This document shows positions 7,708 through 16,782 of a DNA stretch of 64,000 bases, piece by piece. Every line of letters begins with the position of its first letter. Positions within the stretch are counted from its first letter, which is position 1. The stretch comes from Clostridiales bacterium (GTDB lineage: Bacteria; Bacillota; Clostridia; Christensenellales; Pumilibacteraceae), in contig SVHU01000003.1 of the NCBI GenBank assembly GCA_015055625.1, positions 62,001-126,000 on the forward strand, read 5' to 3'. Under the pieces are notes generated by a model. That model was not told the DNA's origin and searched no databases. It worked only from the letters and a program-made list of their open reading frames with translations. A program made the position numbers and the translations under genes.

Positions 7708-8994
7708 TTATACTACTAACCACACGGTAAACAGCGAGGATAAAAGCGTAGGAATTGCGATTATACAGCCATATAAAACAAACTTTATATAACCTATTTT
7801 TACCTTTTGCGCCTTTAATATGTTTGACCACATAATACCGGCAAGAGCCCCGATAGGGGTAAGAAACGCGCCGATATTAGAGCCAATTACGCTAGCGTAA
7901 ACCGCGCCGAGAGATCCACCACTTACGTTTATAAGAGAGCCGAAAAGCACGCTCATAGGAATGTTATTCACCACATTACAAGCAAGCGTTGAGGATATTC
8001 CGTAAGTAAATATTGGATCACCAAACGAGAGGAATGACGCAAACATTGCCGTAGCGCCTGTATAGTCGAGCGCCGACACTATTATAAACATTGATATCAT
8101 AAAGGGAATAAGTCCCCAAGGCGCGCGTTTCAGCGTATGCGTAACTTCCACAAAATGCTCTCTTTTGAAAAATTTATACACGCATACGACCACGAATAAA
8201 GACAGAGCAAAAGAGGTGGAAATTATCCACATTTCTACCTTTATCATATCAGCAATAGCTAATAACACGGTGCACAACACAAGGTGCACAAGTCCGATTA
8301 TTACCATTGGTTTTTTGATAGAAAAATGCTCGAAAGAGGGCGAAATAGGCTGGCGTAACTGACGGTAAAATAGCGCAAACATTACTCCAAACGCCACAAG
8401 ACCGCCCACAAGCGCTGGTAACCACATTACCGATAAATACTCCATAAAACCAATATTTTTGAAAAGCGCAAGATAAATATTGGTAGGATTGCCTATCATA
8501 AGCGCCATAGAAAAGGTGTTTGCGCACACGAACTCTTCTATAAGAAATGGCAACGGATTGATTTTTGCGTGCTTACAAAAATAACAAATAAACGGCGTAA
8601 AGGTCAGAATTATTATATCGTTTGAGGTAAAAACGGTTAGCACGGACACTGTTACAAACAGCATTATAAACAAGCGAATTTGGCTATTTCCCGCCTTTTT
8701 CAGCGTTACACCTGCAAGATATCTAAAGAATCCCGCCTCGTCCAAAAATACGGATAGCATAGTCATAGACAGGAAGAGCACTAGGATTTTTACAGGATTT
8801 ACCGAAGAGTCTGCAATAAGCGCATTTAAGGCTGTATTCCACGGCAAAAGCCCACTTATCAAAATGATAAGCGCGCCTGTTAGGGTTACCAGCCAATATA
8901 GCGGTATATGCAGTTTTTTAATCTCGGCATTTGTGATTACGCATACGATCATTGCAATACACGTAACCGCTGTAATAATTATTGTGGGTATCAT
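7708..8994 (-). CDS. ArsB/NhaD-type (ion transporter superfamily) permease
   Basis: This 428-residue integral membrane protein has about 11-12 hydrophobic helices in two halves. Both halves keep the family's discontinuous-helix motifs: TSNDIIILTFTPF and GNPTNIYLA in the first, and CNVVNNIPMSV with SNIGAFLTPIGALAGIMW in the second. These are hallmarks of ArsB/anion permeases of the ion transporter superfamily, which export arsenite or move dicarboxylates and Na+/H+. There is no arsR, arsA or arsC nearby, so arsenite is not implied; the substrate is undetermined. It is transcribed alone and converges on the Mrr-like gene. Confidence 0.85.
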   Translation of the reverse strand: MIPTIIITAVTCIAMIVCVITNAEIKKLHIPLYWLVTLTGALIILISGLLPWNTALNALIADSSVNPVKILVLFLSMTMLSVFLDEAGFFRYLAGVTLKKAGNSQIRLFIMLFVTVSVLTVFTSNDIIILTFTPFICYFCKHAKINPLPFLIEEFVCANTFSMALMIGNPTNIYLALFKNIGFMEYLSVMWLPALVGGLVAFGVMFALFYRQLRQPISPSFEHFSIKKPMVIIGLVHLVLCTVLLAIADMIKVEMWIISTSFALSLFVVVCVYKFFKREHFVEVTHTLKRAPWGLIPFMISMFIIVSALDYTGATAMFASFLSFGDPIFTYGISSTLACNVVNNIPMSVLFGSLINVSGGSLGAVYASVIGSNIGAFLTPIGALAGIMWSNILKAQKVKIGYIKFVLYGCIIAIPTLLSSLFTVWLVV

Positions 8995-9097
8995 TACTTT
9001 TCCTTTGCTTTATATAATAGATATGAATAACTAACGATTGGTAAGACTAGATTTTGTTAAAGCGCAACATAGAGAGATATCTTCACCCACATTGTCA

Positions 9098-9889
9098 TTA
9101 TAATTGGGAAATCTTTTTTATTCTTGCGTAACAATCTGCAACAAACTCGTCGGGAGTCATGTGCTGATACTTAGCGTTGAACACTTCTAGCATAAGCGAA
9201 CCGCTGTACTGCGCCTTGTTGAGCTTGTCCATCATAACCTTATAGTCAACCGTTCCGTCAAAAGGCAAAAGATGCTCGTCGCCGTCGGCAAGCGGATTAT
9301 TCCAATCTCTGCCGTGATTGTCGTGAATGTGAGTACAGGTCAGCTTTTTACCGTAAAAATCAAGGAAAGGCACAATAGCAGTATAGCAATGCTCGTGTCC
9401 GCAATCATAGCAAAATGTTACGTTTTTAACATTTTCGTACCTATCCATCAAGCACGCCAAATTACCAAGCTTTCTCAGGTTTTCGAACGCTACGTTTACG
9501 TTTTTGCGCATAGCGTATTCTACAATCGCGTCATAACGCGCAAGTCCCATATCGCAAACCTGAGGCGCATTCCAACCGCTTGAAACGTGCGTAATTATCG
9601 TTTTTATACCACACTCAGAAGCCGTGTCAATACTCTCTTTCATACCGTCAAACACGGGTAAATAGTCAAGACCTGGCGTCCACATATAGTTAATTCCCTT
9701 AAAAGGCGCATGGATAAACTCACATTCTAAGCCCAATTTATCCGCCTTATTAACAAGAGCAGAAACAGTATTTTTATCAATATATCCCGTAAAAAACGTA
9801 TCAAAACCGGCATTTTTGATGCGGTCTAAAGTATCAATCGGAGCTTCGCCAGCAATACATTCGCTTACTATTCCAAGTTTTCTTTCCAT
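9098..9889 (-). CDS. Sugar phosphate isomerase/epimerase family TIM-barrel protein
   Basis: This 263-residue protein is of the xylose-isomerase-like TIM-barrel family. Metal-binding positions fit the family: THVSSG, the glutamate in NVAFENLRKLGN, the CYDCGHEHC strand, THIHDNHGRDWNNPLADGDEHLLPFDG and the late MLEVF glutamate. Members isomerise or epimerise keto sugars, or act as AP endonuclease relatives. It has its own promoter and lies near no catabolic cluster, so substrate is open. Confidence 0.82.
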   Translation of the reverse strand: MERKLGIVSECIAGEAPIDTLDRIKNAGFDTFFTGYIDKNTVSALVNKADKLGLECEFIHAPFKGINYMWTPGLDYLPVFDGMKESIDTASECGIKTIITHVSSGWNAPQVCDMGLARYDAIVEYAMRKNVNVAFENLRKLGNLACLMDRYENVKNVTFCYDCGHEHCYTAIVPFLDFYGKKLTCTHIHDNHGRDWNNPLADGDEHLLPFDGTVDYKVMMDKLNKAQYSGSLMLEVFNAKYQHMTPDEFVADCYARIKKISQL

Positions 9890-9918
9890 AATATTCTCCT
9901 TTGCTTTTTAACAATATG

Positions 9919-9947
9919 ATTATAGCACTTTGAAAAGGCAATATCAA
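9919..9947 (-). promoter_or_regulatory. Sigma-A promoter of the isomerase gene
   Basis: On the minus strand TTGATA (9942-9947) and TATAAT (9919-9924) are 17 bases apart, 30 bases before the ATG, with an AAGGAGA ribosome site. Confidence 0.7.
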
Positions 9948-9990
9948 GCAATATTAAGAGGTTGAATCAGATAAATCGCTATCTTAACAC

Positions 9991-10022
9991 AAAAAAACAA
10001 CCCCGACTTAAAGCCGAGGTTG
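9991..10022 (-). terminator. Terminator of the TasA-like operon
   Basis: On the minus strand an 11-base-pair stem (arms 10011-10022 and 9998-10009, with a few G-U pairs) is followed by seven Ts. It ends transcription of the TasA-like/signal peptidase operon. Confidence 0.85.
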
Positions 10023-10038
10023 AATTTTTTAGTTTTAA

Positions 10039-11364
10039 TTACTTGTTGATTACGATACGGGTATCAGAATCAGCCAAGAACGTTTCCGCACCTTCAACGT
10101 CATTAGTAAAGAACTTAACGTTAGTAAGGTTTGCGGTAGCTCCGCCATTGTCATCGCTTACGTAGAAGTGATATTGAATAGCTCCACCTTCGTTGCATAA
10201 GCTCTTAACGGAAGAATCTTTAATATTGAGTACAACGTTTGACGCATCGTCATTGATTGCAATTGTTGCAAAGTTATTAATACCCGCATTTACGCCAGTG
10301 CCATAAATATTGTAGTTTTCTCCAATCAAGGTAGAATCCTCAATATTGATTGTACAATTACTCCATACATTCAAAGCTGAATATCCGGTTATGGTACAAT
10401 TCTTAATGGTTACGGTAACATTACCGGTATTTCCGCCACCAATATTGATGGGGTAGTGTCTAGCATCAATAGTACAATTTTCAAGTACTACGTTCACGTC
10501 GCCTGTGTTGTTGTGCATAGAAAGAACTCTTGCGCCAACACCATCACCACCGTCAAGCTTAAGTCCTTCGAGCTTAATATTAACATCTTCGGTTGCGCCG
10601 TCAAGTCTGAAGATTGCCTTGTCTGAAGCGGTAGAAGATTGAACGATACTCTTGCGGTTGCCAAGAATGGTAAAACCGTCGGTAACAACAATCTGATCGT
10701 CAAGAGTCATATCAGCGCTTAACGAAACGTTAGCATCCTCAGTGATAGCATTCTTAAGACCATCTACGGTCGTAACTTCGTTAACACCATTCCACTGAAC
10801 AGCTTCAAGAGAGATACGCAACTTAGCGGACTTAGTCTGATATTCGTTACCCTTATCAGCAGGAAGCTCGATAGATACGGTCATCTTATCGGAAGCAAGA
10901 CTAGCTGAAGGATCAACAGCAACCCATTCGGAAGCAAGACTAGTGCCTGAAACTGTCGCTTCTACGTCGTTAACCTTAATTACAAGACCATCCATAAGCT
11001 CAAGATTGTCGCTTTCGTCTGCAATAACGGTACGAACCTTCGTCTTAACGTTGCTAGTGCTTGAAAGGTTTACGTCAAACACAACCTTATCACCAGGGGT
11101 AATATTGGTAAGAGTAAGCAAATTATTTTCAGTATTGATATCAGCAGTACCAAGATTTTCAAATTCCATAGCGGGCTGTTCTCTATCCATAGAGTAAAGC
11201 TTGATGTTAGAAATAGACGCATCTACGTCAACAGTACCGGCGGTAATCTCTACGTTTACATCAGCTCTGTCTGTAAACAATGCGAACGTTGCACCTGTTG
11301 CAACAGATGCGCTCATAGCGATTGCAAGAGATGCTCCAATTAATGCCTTAACTTTCTTGTTCAT
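10039..11364 (-). CDS. SipW-dependent TasA-like secreted protein with beta-helix domain
   Basis: This 441-residue exported protein starts with a SipW-type signal: basic start, hydrophobic helix, then ATFALFTDRADVNVEITAGTVDV, the TasA/CalY processing-site pattern. Residues about 30-200 form a TasA-like beta domain. From about 200 on, short beta-strand repeats rich in Asn, Thr and Val (for example NVVLENCTIDARHYPINIGG) look like a right-handed parallel beta-helix. Members assemble into surface fibres or bind carbohydrate; no catalytic residues are evident. It is last in an operon with a second TasA-like protein and the signal peptidase that likely matures both. The fusion of TasA-like domain and beta-helix is less usual. 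Confidence 0.82.
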   Translation of the reverse strand: MNKKVKALIGASLAIAMSASVATGATFALFTDRADVNVEITAGTVDVDASISNIKLYSMDREQPAMEFENLGTADINTENNLLTLTNITPGDKVVFDVNLSSTSNVKTKVRTVIADESDNLELMDGLVIKVNDVEATVSGTSLASEWVAVDPSASLASDKMTVSIELPADKGNEYQTKSAKLRISLEAVQWNGVNEVTTVDGLKNAITEDANVSLSADMTLDDQIVVTDGFTILGNRKSIVQSSTASDKAIFRLDGATEDVNIKLEGLKLDGGDGVGARVLSMHNNTGDVNVVLENCTIDARHYPINIGGGNTGNVTVTIKNCTITGYSALNVWSNCTINIEDSTLIGENYNIYGTGVNAGINNFATIAINDDASNVVLNIKDSSVKSLCNEGGAIQYHFYVSDDNGGATANLTNVKFFTNDVEGAETFLADSDTRIVINK

Positions 11365-11392
11365 AATATGTATCCTCTCTTAAATATTTGTC

Positions 11393-12202
11393 TTATTCAG
11401 AAACTACCTGTACTGCGTTTACAACGATATCGAAAGAAACTTTACCGTTCTTTGCTGCGTTATTGATATTCACAGTGGGATCTACAATAAGATTTCCATC
11501 ACCGTCAATAATGTTGTCAGCGGTAAGATTATCTTCAAACTCTACGGTAACTTTGAAGAGCGCAATGGCTTCTTCATCGGTAGCAAGAGCTGTTTCGATA
11601 TTAGCGCTGGTAAGGTTTTCGGTGGTATCAATAACATCGATGGGCGCAGTGATAGAACCGATTGCATAGTGAGTTCCGTTACCGTCTGCAGTTGCAACAC
11701 TACTAAGATCGCTCAACTTCTTGCCGTCTACAATCTTGGTGTAAGCGGTTTCGCCAATCTTCTGAATCTCAATAGTAATCATAAGCTGAGAAAGAAGGGC
11801 TTCGTTTGCAGGATTAGACGTATCAACGTTGGGAACAACGAAATCAAGCCAGTATCCGATTGCTACGTTTGTAGAAGCGGAACGAGAAATCATCATTTCT
11901 GCAACGTACTTGCTGGTGGGAACAACGTACTTTGTATTGTCGAGGTCGAAAATATTATCGGTAGTAGCACCGGTAAACTCCTTATCAACAGTGTTCTTAG
12001 CGTCGGCCATAAATCCGTCGCTGTCAAGTCCCTGACCTGCAAGGTCGATTCTCCACAACTTAATGTCAAGATCACCTGCCTGAAGGTGGTTTGTAACTCT
12101 TGTAGTATCTGAGAATAATGCGTAACTTCCTACTGCGATGAGCGCAACACAAATAAGTATTGTTGCCATTGCAGTCATCAAAACTCTAATTCTTTTAGCC
12201 AT
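11393..12202 (-). CDS. SipW-dependent TasA/camelysin-like secreted protein
   Basis: This 269-residue protein has a hydrophobic N-terminus and the GSYALFSDTTRVTNHLQAGDLDI processing-site pattern of TasA, CalY and camelysin. The mature part is an acidic, Thr/Asn-rich beta protein with the SFDIVVNAVQVVSE final strand typical of the family. It is expected to be cut by the SipW-type peptidase encoded just upstream and to form or anchor extracellular fibres. Its ribosome site GGAGG is about 20 bases from the ATG, separated by a perfect 7-base-pair hairpin (see the separate entry), which may control its yield relative to its partners. Confidence 0.8.
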   Translation of the reverse strand: MAKRIRVLMTAMATILICVALIAVGSYALFSDTTRVTNHLQAGDLDIKLWRIDLAGQGLDSDGFMADAKNTVDKEFTGATTDNIFDLDNTKYVVPTSKYVAEMMISRSASTNVAIGYWLDFVVPNVDTSNPANEALLSQLMITIEIQKIGETAYTKIVDGKKLSDLSSVATADGNGTHYAIGSITAPIDVIDTTENLTSANIETALATDEEAIALFKVTVEFEDNLTADNIIDGDGNLIVDPTVNINNAAKNGKVSFDIVVNAVQVVSE

Positions 12203-12225
12203 AGTTAATTTTTTAATTAACCTCC
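12203..12225 (-). promoter_or_regulatory. Hairpin between ribosome binding site and start codon
   Basis: The Shine-Dalgarno GGAGG (12221-12225 on the minus strand) is followed by GTTAATT, four As and AATTAAC (12204-12221), a perfect 7-base-pair stem-loop that ends just before the ATG at 12202. Folding would bring an otherwise too distant site to normal spacing, so translation may depend on the fold. Confidence 0.55.
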
Positions 12226-12346
12226 GTTAGAAATATAATATTAACACCGATTTTCGGGATTAACCTAATTTGTTTGTACCGCTACACACATACACATGTG
12301 CGTGCGTATACATTTTAAATGAACGTTCGCGTGAACTTAACCACTT

Positions 12347-13321
12347 TTATTCGTTCTTACTGTCTTCGTTAGAAGAATCTTCTTCGCTCTCTTCCGCGCT
12401 TTCTTGTTGCTCGGTTTGAACTTCGGTTTCTTCTTGCTCCTGATTTACCTCTTCAACCGCTTCTACTCTATCGACAACGCCAGCACTTGTTGCTTGCATT
12501 TGTCCAGCTTGCTGTTGAAGTAGCGCAAGTTGTTGCTTCAAAAGCTCAATCTCGTCGTTTTGCTTATTAAGCTTTTCTTGCTGTTCTTCCTGCTTCTTCT
12601 TTGCCTTTTCGTGTTTTTCCGAATTAAAGACTTTAATAATGCGGATAACCTCTATTATTATTACGACAAGACAGGGTACGATTATGATAAGAACCATGCC
12701 TAGCGGATTTTTAAGCGTGGTAACCATAGCGCCAAGCACACGGCTTTGTCCAACTACTTTACCAATTACGTGACCTTGAATCTGGTCGTTGGCATCCGCC
12801 ATATCGTTATAATGTGCGTATGTATAAATGATTTGCTGAGCAACTTCGTTATCATCACCCTTGTTATCACCCTCAAGAGTTATAACGTAACCGCCTTTTT
12901 CTTTACCCATATATATTGCTTTATTACCAAAGTTTTCTTCCGTGAATGGTACTTTCTTTACAACACGGTGGGTAATTACTACTTGCTGACCTGCTTCTCT
13001 GTACTTAAAAGTAAGTACGTCGCCTTTCTTAATGCCATCGAACCACTTGATAGAATCTTCGTAGTTTGTGGGAGCCTTTTCGATGAATATCATTGTATTT
13101 ACGGGATACTCAGGCTCCATTGACCCAGTTTCCACGTAACGCATTTCATATCCAAAAAGATTTGGAGCGCCATTGGGATCGTCCTTTTGAGCTACTTTGG
13201 ACATAATAGTCAACGCAACTATTACAACCGCCAAGGCAAGAAATAGATATAAAAGCACATCCAATACTATCGTTATGATTTTTTTGGCTGAAACTTTCTT
13301 TTTCTGTTTGGTTTGTTCCAT
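12347..13321 (-). CDS. SipW-type signal peptidase I with long cytoplasmic coiled-coil tail
   Basis: This 324-residue membrane protease removes signal peptides from TasA-like proteins. It has an N-terminal membrane helix (about 20-45), the catalytic serine in the ETGSMEPEYP motif, and ITHRVV, where histidine replaces the lysine of ordinary signal peptidases; this Ser-His form is the SipW/ER type. A second membrane helix (about 205-230) is followed by a roughly 100-residue Lys/Gln/Glu coiled coil and acidic tail, longer than in Bacillus SipW. A GTG/ATG start 36 bases further upstream lacks a ribosome site, so the ATG at 13321 is chosen. It heads the operon with its two substrates. Confidence 0.88.
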   Translation of the reverse strand: MEQTKQKKKVSAKKIITIVLDVLLYLFLALAVVIVALTIMSKVAQKDDPNGAPNLFGYEMRYVETGSMEPEYPVNTMIFIEKAPTNYEDSIKWFDGIKKGDVLTFKYREAGQQVVITHRVVKKVPFTEENFGNKAIYMGKEKGGYVITLEGDNKGDDNEVAQQIIYTYAHYNDMADANDQIQGHVIGKVVGQSRVLGAMVTTLKNPLGMVLIIIVPCLVVIIIEVIRIIKVFNSEKHEKAKKKQEEQQEKLNKQNDEIELLKQQLALLQQQAGQMQATSAGVVDRVEAVEEVNQEQEETEVQTEQQESAEESEEDSSNEDSKNE

Positions 13322-13435
13322 AAATTCCCTTTTTTTAAGTAATGACCAGTTACACATTCTTGCACAAAAGCTAAAACGTATTCCTAATTATAGGATTTAA
13401 TACAAATACCCCCTTTTAGAGTATTCGCTGATTAT

Positions 13436-13464
13436 ATAATAGCACGAGGCTTTCATTTTGTCAA
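13436..13464 (-). promoter_or_regulatory. Sigma-A promoter of the first SipW/TasA-like operon
   Basis: On the minus strand a perfect TTGACA (13459-13464) and TATTAT (13436-13441) are 17 bases apart. The start point is about 105 bases before the peptidase ATG. Confidence 0.8.
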
Positions 13465-13934
13465 CACAAATTTACAATTTTGCAAAAATTTTTTTCAAAA
13501 ATATAATATATATATTATATACTCACCACAATGAGGCATTTTTGACCGCAATATGTAGTGTAAAAAAATTTTTTCAACTTATTTTTTCCACTAAATATTG
13601 TAAAAAACAGTCTTTTAATAACAATACTTAAAAAAACCGCAGTTTTTACACCTATATATAGAAAAAAGGCATACGTATAGCGAAAAATGAGGACAACGGC
13701 TGACCTCTTAAAGGCTCATTTGTAAAAATTACCAACAAAAACATCATTTTTTATCTAAGGTAATTTTAAGAACAATACAAACCTCTACGTCATTGTATGC
13801 AAAGCGAAGCAAACTCAAAACACTATCAAAAAAACCCCGGACTGTCACGTATCACTGCTCCTTTCAATGACATTTAGGGTAAATAAAAAGTATAAATATT
13901 GATTTCACCCTCAAACCAACACCACGCTTGCATT
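13465..13934. other. Gene-free AT-rich stretch between the two SipW loci
   Basis: No reading frame with a ribosome site is seen. The stretch holds a perfect 9-base inverted repeat, AAAATTACC (13725-13733) with GGTAATTTT (13759-13767), of unknown meaning, and a weak GAGG/CCTC hairpin near 13690-13707. The rest appears to be featureless AT-rich spacer. Confidence 0.5.
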
Positions 13935-13982
13935 AAAAAATCGCCACACCTTGCTCCGTTTTCAGAGCAAAGTATGGCGATA
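13935..13982 (-). terminator. Strong terminator after the 206-residue exported protein gene
   Basis: On the minus strand ATCGCCATACTTTGCTC pairs with GAGCAAGGTGTGGCGAT around a short loop, giving about 17 pairs, followed by six Ts. It separates the two SipW-related operons. Confidence 0.88.
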
Positions 13983-14032
13983 ATTTTTTATAAATGAGAA
14001 CTGCGTTTTACACAATTTAACCGTTTTACGCA

Positions 14033-14653
14033 TTACGTATGCGGGATAACGTGAACTGAAACAGATAATTGCGTTCCACGTCCACTATACGCCGAACCCT
14101 CTTGAGGAAGCATTACGGTAACGAAAATGCGGTCAAAATCTCTACCTTTAGGAAACATTGCCCATTCGCTTTCGATAGGCGCAGGCTGTCCGTCTATATA
14201 AGAACATTCGTATTCGGTGGTGTCAAGATAATTACTACCCACCTTTACTTTGAGTCCTTCGTACATGCCGTAATAGTCATTAGCGCACTCTAAAACAACT
14301 CTGTACTGAATATCTACGCTACTTTTATCGGTAAACTCTATGACAAAATCAACCCTGTCATCAACACGGAGTCTATTTAACGAAAGTATATTTTCCCTGA
14401 GAGTCGCCGTTCCATATTCGCCAAACCTTCCACCAAACTCGCTAACGTAGTTATCAAACGAGTCTTGAACCTTGCCGTTACTGTACGTATTAAAACGTGT
14501 AACGCGCGCAAACGAGCTCGCTTTTCCTACATTGATCGCAAGATTAATATCCGCCTTTTCGGTAACAACCGCCCACACGGACAGCAAGGCAACGCACAAA
14601 CTCAGCGCGACGGCTATAAGCGCTCTCAGTATATTTTGATTTTTTTCTTTCAT
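14033..14653 (-). CDS. Exported TasA-like domain protein
   Basis: This 206-residue protein has an N-terminal membrane helix (about 10-32) and then EKADINLAINVGKASSFARV, a degenerate form of the SipW site. Its body matches the middle of the TasA-like protein encoded at 10039-11364: both show a GL.(I/V)KV strand, a SEW segment after it, and a closing TV.LP..G..Y series with a SVHV/SLEA strand. I therefore class it as a single-domain member of the same beta family, perhaps a minor or capping subunit. It is followed by a strong terminator. Confidence 0.6.
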   Translation of the reverse strand: MKEKNQNILRALIAVALSLCVALLSVWAVVTEKADINLAINVGKASSFARVTRFNTYSNGKVQDSFDNYVSEFGGRFGEYGTATLRENILSLNRLRVDDRVDFVIEFTDKSSVDIQYRVVLECANDYYGMYEGLKVKVGSNYLDTTEYECSYIDGQPAPIESEWAMFPKGRDFDRIFVTVMLPQEGSAYSGRGTQLSVSVHVIPHT

Positions 14654-14706
14654 GCCAACCTCAAAACGTTATCACTTAGCGCTTTATAAAGTTTACCTAG
14701 TATTTA

Positions 14707-14742
14707 GAAAACCTGCCATTGCAATATAACATGGCAGGTTTT
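14707..14742 (-). terminator. Terminator after the Val/Glu/Ala-repeat membrane protein gene
   Basis: On the minus strand ACCTGCCAT (14739-14731) pairs with ATGGCAGGT (14719-14711) across a 10-base loop and is followed by four Ts. Confidence 0.75.
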
Positions 14743-14780
14743 TCGCAATACGTATTATGCTAAATATGTAAAACTAAGAA

Positions 14781-15767
14781 TTATTCAGCCTTTTCAGCTG
14801 CCTTAGCAAGACGAGCTGCCTTACGACGCTCTTTAGCCTGCTGTTTCTTGTATTCCTTTTCTTCGTTGATGGTATTTACAACGATATCCATACTGTCTTT
14901 TGCAGCTTGAACAGCAGCAGCGTCAGTAATTTTAATAACAGTTGCAGCCTGCTTAACAGCTACCTTGTTTTCGTTTACATAGTTCTTGAAGTCGCTGTTG
15001 TACATAATGAACTCGCACACAACCTGACTTCTCTTGATAAGCATACGAACAAGTCTTGCCTTACCAATCTTGAACTCTTCATAACGAAGATTCTTAAATC
15101 TCTTAGCATCTTCCTTGCTACTAGCGTAAGAAGCGATTTCGTTATAGAAAGACTTCTGCTCGTCGCTAAGCGCAAAGAACTTTTCGTCAAGAGTATCTCT
15201 TGCGGTAGTATTGAACGCAACGTCGGGTTTAGCTTCTTCAACAGGAGCTTCTTCCACAACAGTTTCAGCAACCTCTTCTACTGCCTCTTCTACTACAACA
15301 GGCGCTTCCTCTACAACGGGCTCTTCTACAACAGGCGCTTCCTCTACAACAGGTGCTTCTTCTACAACAGCTGCAGCAGCATTCTTCTGCTCTTCGAGCA
15401 TAGCCTTGATCTCGGCAACCTCAGCAGCGATAGCCTTGATAGCTTCGTCGTCCTTTTCGATTACAACGGGTGCAGGAATCTCAGCAACAGGTGCTTCCTC
15501 TACAACAGGTGCTTCTACAACAGGTGCTTCTACGGGAGTAGGCAACTTTGCTTTTGCAAGAGCCTTCTCAGCCTCAAGCTGTTCTGCTTCGAGTCTGGTT
15601 CTTTCGATAAGAGCTTTCTGGTCGGCAATAAGACGACGCTCAGCCTCAGTTCTACGAACCTCTCTGTTCTCCTTGAGCATATCTCTTACAACGGTAACGA
15701 GTGTAAAGAGTACGATCAAGCCCACGATGAATCCGAAAACAATTAATAAAACTTCCATTGTTCCCAT
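14781..15767 (-). CDS. Membrane-anchored protein with coiled coil and low-complexity Val/Glu/Ala/Pro linker
   Basis: This 328-residue protein has one N-terminal membrane helix (about 4-26), a charged coiled coil (about 30-75), a long linker of repeated VVEEAP units (about 75-175), and a C-terminal helical domain (about 180-328) with FFALSDEQKSFYNEIASYASSK at its start and a Lys/Arg/Ala tail. This layout is common in Clostridia next to secretion or envelope genes, but no function is known to me. The basic tail suggests contact with nucleic acid or membrane. It lies between the two SipW-type loci and may belong with the second. Confidence 0.6.
   Translation of the reverse strand: MGTMEVLLIVFGFIVGLIVLFTLVTVVRDMLKENREVRRTEAERRLIADQKALIERTRLEAEQLEAEKALAKAKLPTPVEAPVVEAPVVEEAPVAEIPAPVVIEKDDEAIKAIAAEVAEIKAMLEEQKNAAAAVVEEAPVVEEAPVVEEPVVEEAPVVVEEAVEEVAETVVEEAPVEEAKPDVAFNTTARDTLDEKFFALSDEQKSFYNEIASYASSKEDAKRFKNLRYEEFKIGKARLVRMLIKRSQVVCEFIMYNSDFKNYVNENKVAVKQAATVIKITDAAAVQAAKDSMDIVVNTINEEKEYKKQQAKERRKAARLAKAAEKAE
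15238..15375 (-). repeat. In-frame repeats encoding VVEEAP units
   Basis: Short direct repeats encoding VVEEAP/VVEEP units occur seven or more times here, with more copies near 15480-15535. They form the flexible linker of the membrane-anchored protein and probably vary in number between strains. Confidence 0.7.
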
Positions 15768-15837
15768 GTTTTTTTACCTCTCTTTATAAAATTTTTTCTT
15801 TTTATGTAAAGCCGTAAAAATACGGTTATTACCACAA

Positions 15838-16782
15838 CTATTTATCGTCCGAAGATTCGTCTTCCGCGTTTTCGCCCTCTTCGTTATTTATAGGGGCATC
15901 TGAAGATTGTTCAATCTCTTCCGCTTGTTCACTTAGCTCCAAAGTCTGTTCATCAGCTTCTATTCTTTCACTAGATACTGCGGTATCGCTTATACCCATA
16001 GACTGTTTAGTAAGCTCAATTTGCCTTTTAAGCTCTTCGATATCGCTTTGGGTCTGATCGACTTCTTTCTGCTTCTCTTCCGCTTTTTCTCTCTTGCTTG
16101 CGCGAACGATACTTATTATTTTGATAATTTCCACTACCATAATAATAAAGCACGGAACAAAAATAACCGCTATTGCGCCGTAAGGCTTTTGAATAAAGGT
16201 AACAACCTTACCTAAAAACAGGTTTTGTCCGGTAACTTTACCGATAACTTTATCATAACCGCCCGTCTTATGCGTGTATATAACCTGACTGTCAACCACG
16301 CCATCGCCACCGCAGTTATCACCTTTTAAGACAATCTTATAACCACCCTCGTGCCACGGCTCAATAGAGTAGACACGGTGGGTTACAACTCCCATTCCCG
16401 AATATTGGAATGTAAGAACGTCGCCCTTTTTAATTTTTGCATACCACTTTTCCGCTTTATCGGCGTTTGTAGGCGCAACCTCGATAAAAATCATTGTGTC
16501 AATAGGAAGATGACCTATACTATAATCGCTAACGTCGTTAAGCTCACACTCAACATTTTCGTTATGCGTGGGACATTCTTCCATAGAGCCTGTAAGTATA
16601 GTGCGCATTTGATGACCAAACACGTTCATCGCGCCGTCTGGGCTCTTTTTTGCCGTTATGGTAATAAACACCACGAATATCGCAACAATTACAACCAAGA
16701 CAACTGCAATCGTCGATATTATGCTAAGAACTTTTTGAAGCTTAGTTTTAGGCTGTTTTTTTTCATTCTCTTCCTTATGCAT
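15838..16782 (-). CDS. Second SipW-type signal peptidase I with acidic cytoplasmic tail
   Basis: This 314-residue protein is a paralogue of the peptidase at 12347-13321. It has an N-terminal membrane helix (about 20-45), the catalytic TGSMEE motif with serine, GDVLTFQYSGMGVVTHRVY with the histidine that replaces lysine, and a second helix (about 195-220). A coiled coil and very acidic end follow. An insert of about 25 residues after the Ser motif (TGSMEECPTHNENVECELND) has two cysteines that the paralogue lacks. Its start overlaps the upstream gene by 8 bases. The likely substrates are the neighbouring exported proteins at 16775-17293 and 14033-14653. Confidence 0.85.
   Translation of the reverse strand: MHKEENEKKQPKTKLQKVLSIISTIAVVLVVIVAIFVVFITITAKKSPDGAMNVFGHQMRTILTGSMEECPTHNENVECELNDVSDYSIGHLPIDTMIFIEVAPTNADKAEKWYAKIKKGDVLTFQYSGMGVVTHRVYSIEPWHEGGYKIVLKGDNCGGDGVVDSQVIYTHKTGGYDKVIGKVTGQNLFLGKVVTFIQKPYGAIAVIFVPCFIIMVVEIIKIISIVRASKREKAEEKQKEVDQTQSDIEELKRQIELTKQSMGISDTAVSSERIEADEQTLELSEQAEEIEQSSDAPINNEEGENAEDESSDDK

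Noticed and set aside
7708..8994. Arsenite resistance locus
   Set aside because: Only the permease fold is present; there is no arsR, arsA or arsC.
14907..15789. Long plus-strand frames opposite the membrane-anchored protein gene
   Set aside because: They are antisense reflections of low-complexity VVEEAP repeats, lacking ribosome sites and sensible protein features.
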